A stretch of DNA of 64,000 nucleotides, taken from Sinonovacula constricta. Lineage: Eukaryota; Mollusca; Bivalvia; Cardiida; Solecurtidae. The stretch's first letter is position 1, and the number at the start of each line of letters is the position of its first letter. The notes below the pieces were generated by a model. That model saw nothing but the letters and a program-made list of their open reading frames with translations. It searched no databases and had not been told where the DNA came from. Shown here piece by piece: positions 32,558 through 43,000 of the stretch. The DNA lies in the NCBI GenBank assembly GCA_007844125.1, contig CM017569.1, positions 10,487,686 through 10,551,685 of the forward strand, written 5' to 3'. The translations under genes and the position numbers were made by a program.

Positions 32558-35231
32558 GATTTTTTGTGTTCGGACTTAGTTTCTGGACAGTATAGGCGAA
32601 AATAGCCAAAAGTTGCATGTTTGGGCCAATTTTTCGGGCACTTCCCAATCGGGCTCGGACCTGAAACCTCTCATAGGCACAGTCTGGACTGGCTATTTTG
32701 AGAAAATGCCGAAACTTTGGGTCCTGGACACTGGGAAGGGTGTGCCAAAAGAGCCCGAACATGGATATTTTTGTGTTCGGACTTGGTCTCTGGACGGTAT
32801 AGGCGAAAACAGCCAAAAGTTGCATGTTTAGGCCATTTTTTCGGGCACTTCCCAATTGGGCTCGGACCTGAAACCTCTCATAGGCACAGTCTGGACTGGC
32901 TATTTTGAGAAAATGCCGGAACTTTGGGTCCTGGACACTGGGAAGGGTGCGCCAAAAGAGCCCGAACATGGAATTTTTTGTGTTCGGACTTAGTCTCTGG
33001 ACAGTATAGGCGAAAATAGCCAAACGTTGCATGTTTGAGCCATTTTTTCGGGCACTTCCCAATCGGGCTCGGACCTGAAACCTCTCATAGGCACAGTCTG
33101 GACTAGGCTATTTTGAGAAAATGCCGGAACTTTGGGTCCTGGACACTGGGAAGGGTGCGCCAAAAGAGCCCGAACATGGGATTTTTTGTGTTCGGACTTA
33201 GTCTCTGGACAGTATAGGCAAAAATAGTCAAAAGTTGCATGTTTGGGCCATTTTTTCGGGCACTTCCCAATCGGGCTCGGACCTTGAAACCTCTCATAGG
33301 CACAGTCTGGACTGGCTATTTTGAGAAAATGCCGGAACTTTGGGTCATGGACACTGGGAAGGGTGCGCCAAAAGAGCCCGAACATGGGATTTTTTGTGTT
33401 CAGACTTAGTCTCTGGACAGTATAGGCGAAAATAGCCAAAAGTTGCATGTTTGGGCCATTTTTTCGGGCACTTCCCAATCGGGCTCGGACCTGAAACCTC
33501 TCATAGGCACAGTCTGGACTGGCTATTTTGAGAAAATGCCGGAACTTTGGGTCCTGGACACTGGGAAGGGTGCGCCAAAAGAGCCCGAACATGGGATTTT
33601 TTGTGTTCGGACTTTGTCTCTGGACAGTATAGGCGAAAATAGCCAAACGTTGCATGTTTGAGCCATTTTTTCGGGCACTTCCCAATCGGGCTCGGACCTG
33701 AAACCTCTCATAGGCACAGTCTGGACTGGCTATTTTGAGAAAATGCCGGAACTTTGGGTCCTGGACACTGGGAAGGGTGCGCCAAAAGAGCCCGAACATG
33801 GGATTTTTTGTGTTCGGACTTAGTCTCTGGAAAGTATAGGCGAAAATAGTCAAAAGTTGCATGTTTGGGCCATTTTTTCGGGCACTTCCCAATCGGGCTC
33901 GGACCTGAAACCTCTCATAGGCACAGTCTGGACTGGCTATTTTGAGAAAATGCCGGAACTTTGGGTCATTGACACTGGGAAGGGTGCGCCAAAAGAGCCC
34001 GAACATGGGATTTTTTGTGTTCAGACTTAGTCTCTGGACAGTATAGGCGAAAATAGCCAAAAGTTGCATGTTTGGGCCATTTTTTCGGGCACTTCCCAAT
34101 CGGGCTCGGACCTGAAACCTCTCATAGGCACAGTCTGGACTGGCTATTTTGAGAAAATGCCGGAACTTTGGGTCCTGGACACTGGGAAGGGTGCGCCAAA
34201 AGAGCCCGAACATGGGATTTTTTGTGTTCAGACTTAGTCTCTGACAATTATAGGCGAAAATAGCAAAATATTGCATGTTTGGGCCATTTTTTCGGGCACT
34301 TCTCCAATCGGGCTCGGACCTGAAACCTCTCATAGGCACAGTCTGGACTGGCTATTTTGAGAAAATGCCGGAACTTTGGGTCCTGGACACTGGGAAGGGT
34401 GCGCCAAAAGAGCCCGAACATGGGATTTTTTGTGTTCGGACTTAGTCTCTGGACAGTATAGGCGAAAATAGCCAAAAGTTGCATGTTTGGGCCATTTTTT
34501 CGGGCACTTCCCAATCGGGCTCGGACCTGAAACCTCTCATAGGCACAGTCTGGACTGGCTATTTTGAGAAAATGCCGGAACTTTGGGTCCTGGACACTGG
34601 GAAGGGTGCGCCAAATGAGCCCGAACATGGGATTTTTTGTGTTCGGACTTAGTCTCTGGACAGTATAGGCGAAAATAGCCAAAAGTTGCATGTTTGGGCC
34701 ATTTTTTCGGGCACTTCCCAATCGGGCTCGGACCTGAAACCTCTCATAGGCACAGTCTGGTTTGGCTATTTTGAGAAAATGCCGGAACTTTGGGTCCTGG
34801 ACACTGGGAAGGGTGCGCCAAAAGAGCCCGAACATGGAATTTTTTGTGTTCGGACTTAGTCTCTGGACAGTATAGGAGAAAATAGCCAAAAGTTGCATGT
34901 TTGGGCCATTTTTTTCGGGCACTTCCCAATCGGGCTCGGACCTGAAACCTCTCATAGGCACAGTCTGGACTGGCTATTTTGAAAAAATGCCGGAACTTTG
35001 GGTCCTGGACACTGGGAAGGGTGCGCCAAAAGAGCCCGAACATGGATTTTTTTGTGTTCGGACGTAGTCTCTGGACAGTTTAGGAGAAAATAGTCAAAAG
35101 TTGCATGTTTGGGCCATTTTTTTCGGGCACTTCCCAATCGGGCTCCGACCTGAAACCTCTCATAGGCACAGTCTGGACTGGCTATTTTGAAAAAATGCCG
35201 GAACTTTGGGTCCTGGACACTGGGAAGGGTA
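32558..35231. repeat. 207-bp satellite, right block, about 13 units
   Basis: This continues the left block in the same orientation and register after the hAT-like insertion. It holds the longest - strand repeat frame (449 codons, 32990-34339). Single-base indels in some units (for example near 33104, 33283 and 34303) break the frame, so it is not kept open by selection. The block ends abruptly at GGGAAGGGTACGCTCG. Confidence 0.95.
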
Positions 35232-35466
35232 CGCTCGTTTCACACTTAATCGAGTGTGCCCTATTACCGCTCGTATTGACACTTATTGATCATGTTCCGA
35301 CTTCGGTTTCTTTAAAAGTATATTAAAGTTATGTATGTATTAATCATGATAAATTGATTTACTAAAAACTTAAAAAATACAATTATAAAGCGCAAACTGC
35401 AATTGGATACAGTAACATAATGGAATATCTGGAACAGTATTGTTCTTCATTGCATTACGCATATAC

Positions 35467-35763
35467 ATGTTGAAACGAACGTGCCTTACACTGGAAGATC
35501 ATGTGCAAGTTGTCAAACTTTTGGATAGTGGGAAAAGTTGTAGTGCTGTTGCATCTGAGCTTGGTGTCGGTAAAACGCAGATTCAGAACATTGCAATATG
35601 AAAACGTGAAATAATGGAAGAATATGAACATGAAAATTCGGGAGTGAAACGAGTTAAACGTTCAACTCAAAATGACTCGCTGAATGGCTTGTGTTATCGT
35701 TGGTTTTGGGATGCGACCGTACGTCAAGTATCAGTGTCAGGACATGGAGAACATTCTTATTGA
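35467..35763 (+). pseudogene. Broken Tigger/CENP-B-like transposase N-terminus
   Basis: From ATG 35467 the frame reads MLKRTCLTLEDHVQVVKLLD, then GKSCSAVASELGVGKTQIQN, matching the N-terminal helix-turn-helix of CENP-B/Tigger (pogo-type) proteins. A TGA stop interrupts it at about codon 45 and the same frame resumes KREIMEEYEHENSG, then RWFWDATVRQVSVSG, which fits the start of the second HTH domain of the family. The catalytic DDE region is missing. It is a decayed transposase 5' fragment, lying next to the 207-bp satellite. Confidence 0.7.
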
Positions 35764-36040
35764 TATGCGAATGAGATCATCTGTGAAACAAACTACCAAT
35801 CATAATTATTTCAGTGCTAAGTGATAATTTTAGAACTGTTGTTAGCAATTTGTAAACATGTACAATGTGGTGTATATACTTTAATTACATACTAATTTTA
35901 TTACACGATGACAGAAGATTTAGCACAAAATATTAACTCTCTGTGAAAACCCAGGAGGAATGTACACAATTCGAACTGTATTGAGATTATATACTCTTTG
36001 AACACTGCCCTACCCTGAGAAAAATTACCGACGATCTAAT

Positions 36041-36815
36041 CAACATAATTGGGTTACATTGGGTCAAAAACTAGGAAAAATTTTAAGACAACCATGTGAA
36101 CATACTAGAGGTCACATTTATAGCCCAATCGTCACCAAACTTGGTCAGAATGTTTGTTTGCATGAAATCTTGGATAAGTTCATTATAAGGTTACGTGGGA
36201 TTAAAAACTTGGTCACTCGGTCAAAATTAAGAAAAATCTTGTAAACAAACTAGAGGCCACTTTATAGTCTAAATTTCCTCAAACTTGACCATAAGGTTTG
36301 CCTGCATGAACTCTTAGGAGAGTTCATAACTGGCTCACGCGGGATCAAAAAGTAGATAACTAGGTAAATTTATTAAAAGAGCCTGTAAACACAATATAGG
36401 CCACATTTATCCCCCAACCTTCACCAAACTTGATCAGAATGTTTCCCTGCATTAAATCTTAGATGAGTTCGTATCAGGGTCACATGGGGACAAAAAGTCT
36501 GTCACTAGGTCAGATCTTAGAAAACCCGTGTGAACACAGTATAGTCCACATTGAAGGCCCTATCTAATCGAAACTTTGCCAGAATGCGTGCCAGTATGAA
36601 ATCGTAGATATGTTTTGAAGTGGATCACGTGGATTCATTAGGTCACTAGGTAAAATTCTAGAAAATAATATCAGCTCAATGGCCACACTAATGACCCAAT
36701 CTTCACCAAAGATTTCTAAAGTAAATAACTCTTAATTAATTGACGCCTGATATGAGCCTAATAAGAGCCCGTGTCCTCAGGTGAGCGAGTAAGGGCCATC
36801 ATTGCCCTCTTGTTT
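36041..36815. mobile_element. Hairpin-ended bivalve repeat, right part
   Basis: Internal units of about 143 bp (TCACCAAACTTGGTCAGAAT, then AGGCCACATTTAT and GGTCACTAGGTC) match those at 12899-13490. The right end reads CAGGTGAGCG, then the hairpin AGGGC-CATCATT-GCCCT and CTTGTTT. The left end is missing, so the two copies in the window are complementary truncations. Confidence 0.65.
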
Positions 36816-38186
36816 AAATCCCAAAGGAATCATTTGAAATTATATTTAAGTACTGGGGCGAGGTCAATTAAAAGGTTTTAAGTTCCCGATGCGTCATTTG
36901 AAAACGTTCTTAAAATGTCAAAAAGGTGTACTTAAAGTACCTAGGTCACCAGAAACTTTTTAAGTACCCAATAAAGAGAAAGTTAAGCAACGGGTTGTCA
37001 TTTGAAAACAATTCAAAAGAAGGGTATATCGATGACATTGTCTGGTAATGATTGAATGGCGCGACTGAAATGAACGATATACTGAAAGACGGCGGTTCCG
37101 AAAGTATGTGATTAGAGTACAATTCCTTACAATTTTAAGCAATGTTATATATAAAATATTCTTGTATTTACACTTACAGGGTCGGATAATGAGACGAGCG
37201 GACCCAGCTCCACCAGCAGTTATTCGCGAGCCATTCAGAATCATTATGTGATACGATCAGCCAGTCATTTTAACTCTTATATGTTTCATGTACAAATGTG
37301 TACTACATACTATGTAACAGTTTGAAACCTCAATATTTTACCTTCATTTGAAACAAAACTCTGATTTAAAGTCCTCGATCCGCCACTGATTTATTCCGAA
37401 TGAGCAATACCTATGTTCTGTTATCGTGTTACTACTTACACTGTAAATAGCTTGAAAAAAATGCCAACTTTCATGGGATTCGAAACTAGAAATCTCTGCA
37501 AAAAAGACACAAAGTGATGCATGTGTGTACAAATAACACTTTAATGCAATTTAGAAATAATTCTGTTAATATAATTAATATCAATTTATCATATATTTTA
37601 TTTATGTACGTAAACCTACAATGCGGAAGGATACCAGGATTTAACATAAACTATTAAGAATGAAAAAAATCGGAACATTTTCTTTACCCACTCTTCGGAA
37701 TTGTTCTTTTTGTTCGGAATCAACCACAATGTAAAAGACATTGAAAAATAAACCCAAGTCTAAATATTCTACGTGGGTAATCAACATAACACGTTTAAAT
37801 ACCACCATAACCGTATCAGGGCATAAGATAAAACTGACACTATCATTCGGCTGGCTCCTACCAATGATACAAGGTCATTGATTGATTGTTCTGAGAGGAA
37901 TCTCCGACCCATATGCTACTTCTCCCCCAAACCAATGCTCAGACCAAGGTGAGCTTAGCAATAAACACACAAATTATCTCCGTGCCTTCAATACATCGGT
38001 TTGATTTTAATAGGTAGGCGGTGTAAATTTGGTCTATAAATATATCAACAAGGTTAGGAACAACAAATTTGTAAAGAACTAATTTTTAAAGAAAATATAC
38101 TTGAGTCAATGACGTTAGTGTTTTAATGTTCTTTTACACACTACATACATCGTCGCCGTGTTGCTAAATCTAGAACAGAATCAGAT
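36816..38186. other. 3' flank of the macrodomain gene
   Basis: AT-rich. A right-end fragment of the GGATCC-type MITE (GATCCGCCACTGAT) lies at about 37376-37390. No gene is supported. Confidence 0.4.
37597..37602 (-). terminator. Possible poly(A) signal of the macrodomain gene
   Basis: AATAAA on the - strand, about 585 bases after the stop codon. Canonical hexamer, but common by chance in AT-rich DNA. Confidence 0.2.
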
Positions 38187-40056
38187 TTAGGAATTGACTT
38201 CAACAGTCACATTAAAATCTCCTCGATTATGTATTACGCTCTTTCCACTGTTCTTGCTTGTTTTGCTTCGTGCCGACATTTTTCTTTCTTTTGTGACCTT
38301 TGCTACAATGAATTTCTCTTGGTCATTTGAATTCAATTCACTAAAATTAGATTCATCATTTGGGTTTGCCCCAACTGCCTCCCAAAACCGCTTTATCTTT
38401 TCCTTCTCTTTCTTGATTCGTGGACTATCCTCGATCTCTTTTGCATCAATTACGTTTATTTCCAGTTTCAGTTTATCACGAATTGTCACATCATTGGCAG
38501 TTGGTGCCGCAGCTTCCTTCGGTAAGTTTTGGGCGCTTTCGATTGTCTTCATGCCTTTGTTTTGTGTCTTATTTCTTTTAGCGTCTATATCAATTTTATA
38601 TGTTTTTCCTGTTTTACTACTTCCCTTTCTTAGAGTGACAACATCGCTTTTAGCATTAATGTCAGCTCTACGGCGATTTTCATCAATATTTGACGAATTT
38701 TCTGTTCCTTGTTTTGAGTTTTCGGGTTTCCGAAGAGAAAGTGCATCCATGTTTTTATCAACATTTTCTTGATAATCAGCTGCGGCTGGTACTGTTGCTG
38801 TTTCATTCACAACTGTGTGTGACATTGGTGCATTTGTGACTCTTACTGGATATTCTCGAGAAACTGTCTCGACATTTCCTACTTTTTCCGAAACGACTTT
38901 CTCATCTTGTCGCTGAGCGTGATGTTCAATGTCACCATACTTTGTGTAATCATATGTAGTTGTCCCATTGTGCCAGTTATCATAAGTATCTTCCTTTGGA
39001 GCGTTTTGTATCAAATGTGTATCGACGTCTTTCATATACATGTCTTCAACTTCCCTGTCATACCCTGCACCTTTTACCCATTTCTTGCTCAGTTCTGTTT
39101 TGTCGATGACTCGGCTTGTTTGACTTCCTCTCTGTAATTGCAACATGAATCTGTCGGGGCTGCTGTGAACTTCCGGTCTATGCGTGAAAGCCGTATCTCT
39201 ATTATTTGCAGGTCCTGTTGAGATACCTTGTTGACTGCTGTGACTGTTTCCTTCTGTAGAGGACATTTCTCGCAATCTTTCCAACTTCATCCGCTCTCGT
39301 TGAAATCCCTCTAAAACATCTGTTGCTTGACTTTGCTGCACCAAACCACCTGTGCTTTGTGTACGACGAAGCTTCCTGTCAGAGCCACTTCTTGAATCAG
39401 TGAAGGCTTTCTCTCTTCGCTTATTAAACTTTTCTTTGTATGATTCTGCACGAGATCTCTGCATAACAAACTTTGTGTTAAGGGGCTGTTTAGGTTTATT
39501 TGGCTTTTGTACCTTGAGTTGTGGCCTGATGTCTTCCCTTGACAACGGTTCCAGTTGATAATGACGTCTTGGTGGATCTTTGTAAGCAATTTTTGTTGAG
39601 TCAGCCCATGCAGTATGAAGTTTCTCGTGCGTTTTAAGATTCGTCTCAGATAGATACCTAACATCGGGCTCTTTTTCTGAGTTGTTTAACTCCTTCGTAT
39701 CTTCATTTGAAATTTTCTTTTTAAGTATGTTATAATTTATTCTCAGTTTACTTGCAATGTTTTCCTTGGTTGTTACATCCGTTCCATTTTTTTCTTTCAG
39801 TATCTTTTTCTTTCCATGTTTGACGTAAACGCCGATAGGATTGCTTTTTATTTCATTGATTGTAGTATGCTGTGATAACTTCTGTACTTGACTTGCAGAT
39901 TCTATGGCAGGCTCTTTTGCTGTATCGGTTGGTTCTTTGGCTGTTAAAATGGTTGATTCTTTGTGAATATCCTTGGTGATAGTCTGGTCCCTATGCACAG
40001 CGTTTGTCGATGACAAAACTTCTTGCCTCACGTTCGTTCTTGGTTCGACTTCTACT
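38187..40056 (-). CDS. Macrodomain gene last exon: charged, low-complexity tail
   Basis: Acceptor TCATTTACAG, then RVEVEPRTNVRQEV. It is open for 622 codons to TAA at 38187-38189. The tail is rich in Lys, Glu, Ser, Thr and Asn, has no membrane segment or recognised domain, and ends FNVTVEVNS. Its length without a stop in AT-rich DNA supports real coding. Confidence 0.75.
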
Positions 40057-43000
40057 CTGTAAATGATAAAACACAAATATTAGGAATCATTATATAGCAT
40101 ATCCGAAACTCATTACATCATAACTCAACCTAAAGCAAGAAACCAAACAACATATAAAACATGACCAATACATTATAGAGCTGTTTTGTTGTTGCGGTTT
40201 TCAAAGAGTGTATAAAACTGTGAGTATTTTTGTTTTAGCCCCATCTAGTTGAAGAAATGTGTCCTAATTTATAAATATAACGAAGTAGCGAAGTAAAAAG
40301 TACCCTTTCTTAGGAAATTATCTGTTTAGGTTTATTTTTCTTTTGGAATACATGTCACATTTACAGACTTTTAAGCAAAAAATAAATTGTATTTCATAGG
40401 CCTTACTACAAAACGCCATATCTTTTTCGGAATGATTTAAAGAAATTTGCTGTAAACGCGGCACAGCATGGGCTTCTTTCATTGTTCTTTAGAGCTAATG
40501 AAATTCCTACAAAGCTTAATATTCCTTCCATTTTTTTCTGATTGACTATTATCTTGACTTGTGCTGCAATATTGTTTTAACTCTATGTTAGTTGTCATTT
40601 TCATTGACATTTTGTTTTTTGATTTTGTGTACTAATGTTTTTAAGGTCCGGAATTGTTTGAAACAAACAGTTAATGTTTTCTGAAAATGCACTAAAGGTA
40701 ATCGGTTTGCCTTTTATGTACGGTTAAGTACAGAAGTGACAAAATATGTTTACAAGAATATGTGGACCAATCTACTATATCAAGTAAGAAGGAGGAGGTG
40801 TCTTAACTGCTACAAAGACTACATCGGCAAAACTGAGATTTCCCGGGAAATTGGTTATCTTTGGATAATGTAAGAATCCTACACTGGAAACCCGTGTGTT
40901 TCGCACAATGTGTGAAAGAGGTCATATACACCAGAGCGCTCAAACGGGCATTAAACAGGGACGGATGCCGTTTAAACCTTCGTCATGCCAGGAATACGAC
41001 GATAACATCGCCCATGCATTTAAGCAGTGTAAGCTAGCAGTAGCAAAACAACCAGTCTGCTGATGAAGTCAAAAGTATGCCGACGATAGCCAAAGTTTCC
41101 AAACGTATATTGTGTGTACAATATAAAAAATAGTGACTTATAAAGCATGCATGTAAACTTACCTTCTCTGAAATAAATATTCATATGTGAAAGGACTTCA
41201 AATACAAAATATTAATTTCTAAAAATAACATTGTACGTATTCATAATCTAACCGGTCATCAGCATTATCTTCAATGATCAACTTCCACCAAAATCCTACA
41301 TATTAACACAACACACAGCACGTGATTCTTTTGAGAGACTCTTTTAATTTCTTTGACAATGTACTGGTACTTTCGCATAGCATTCGTAAGTTCAAATAGG
41401 GTCTTAACTGTTTCAGGAGTTGTTAGGAAAGTATATTTATGTCATTCCACAAACCTTTAGGCTAATCACTTTTAGGAGATTCGAGCATTATAAGAATCGG
41501 AAATCAGGTTAACATTCTGGGATGTAAGCCAGGGATTGATCCGGCTGGGGGATGAATTCCCCACCAACCAGGAAAAATAGTGGAATTGTGAAAATACCTA
41601 TACTAATCTAAGCTTTAAAAGTAAATTTTATTGTTGACCGCTTAGGTCGAAGTTAGGGTTCCATAATGTGTATATATATCTTATATTTACTGCGATAAAG
41701 TTGAATGGATCTTGATTCAAAGCACCAGACCCCACCCCACCACCACCAAAATGTTTTGGATCCGCCGCTGATGCAAGCATATTGATAAGGATCAGTATCA
41801 GTAATGAGGGGTTGGGGAACAAAACCTGCTAAACATAATTAAAATAAAGTTTTTATAGCAGATCACAAGTACAGCTGGTAGATAAAGGTACGGTTCAGTT
41901 ATACGCCAGAACGCATATCCGGCATTCCAGAATTAAATTATTTCCCGAGTAAACATTAACCCTCACCCACTACCTACCCCGTTCCCATTGTACCATTGGG
42001 ATTGGACCGCAGTGACATGATCTTACCTGAGCTGAGCGTGTGCCCGTGTTCTCAGCGCCTTTGTGATGCTCTGTGTGACCACGTGGTTCTCGTTGACCAG
42101 GTGGAGTTCCCGTATGCTCAGGTCAGGACCCAGACTTAAAACAAGCTCGATCAACACATCGATCAGCTGTAAACCACACTGCTCGATTTCGAACTTCTCA
42201 CGCAGACGACCTGCAAACAAAAGGGATTTTCCTAAACAGGTTGATAAAAAAAACCATTTCGACAAATGAGTCCGATGACAGAAATAGCATGTGCTTTTAA
42301 ACGAATAATATGACAAAGTCCTCTAAAAAAATCCAAAATATACTTAAATTTGATATAGAACAAGTCAAAAGTCAACTGATAATAGCTTCAAGTGGACACC
42401 GTCTCCAGATAACTGAAATACTGTTGGTGGGACGATAAACCCAATAAACAAACAAACAACTGATAATAGAAAAAAAAACACAATAACATGCATGTAAAAT
42501 TGCAAAGTTGAAGTTTTTAAAGTTAATTGACACTCTTCAAACACGCGAGAAATCAATGATTATGCGGGTGTTGTTGTTTTTTCAGCGAGCTTTAACAGAA
42601 AACTCCCATCTTACCAGTCCCAAGAAGCGGAATCGCGAGGGAAGTGAGGCCAAGGTTAGATGCAGTCTCCAAGACGTTACTATAAATGTTTTCTAGGCGC
42701 TCCATGTTGTTAAAAGAAGCCTTGTAGATGGGCTGGGTGATTACCGCGTGCAGCACGAGCGCCATACCTAGCTGGCCAGCATTGGTGACCACGATATCAC
42801 CCTCCTCCAGCTCACCTTGAGAACCTCTGGAATTGTAAAATACCTTCTCATACATATGTTGTAATTGTTTTATCTATGTTTCTTTGGAATGTTTTTGTTT
42901 GTGTAGCATTTAGACAATTCCGTTGAACAGAACTCCATTTTCCGCATAGTAAACTTCAGCGTTTCATACCACGTTACAAAAGGAAAAGAAGAAGATAAAA

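Noticed and set aside
32990..34339. 449-codon repetitive protein
   Set aside because: A frame through the 207-bp satellite; indels in neighbouring units break it, and both strands are open alike.
38194..38772. 192-codon + strand frame
   Set aside because: Antisense shadow of the last macrodomain-gene exon, whose splice phase and stop fit the - strand.
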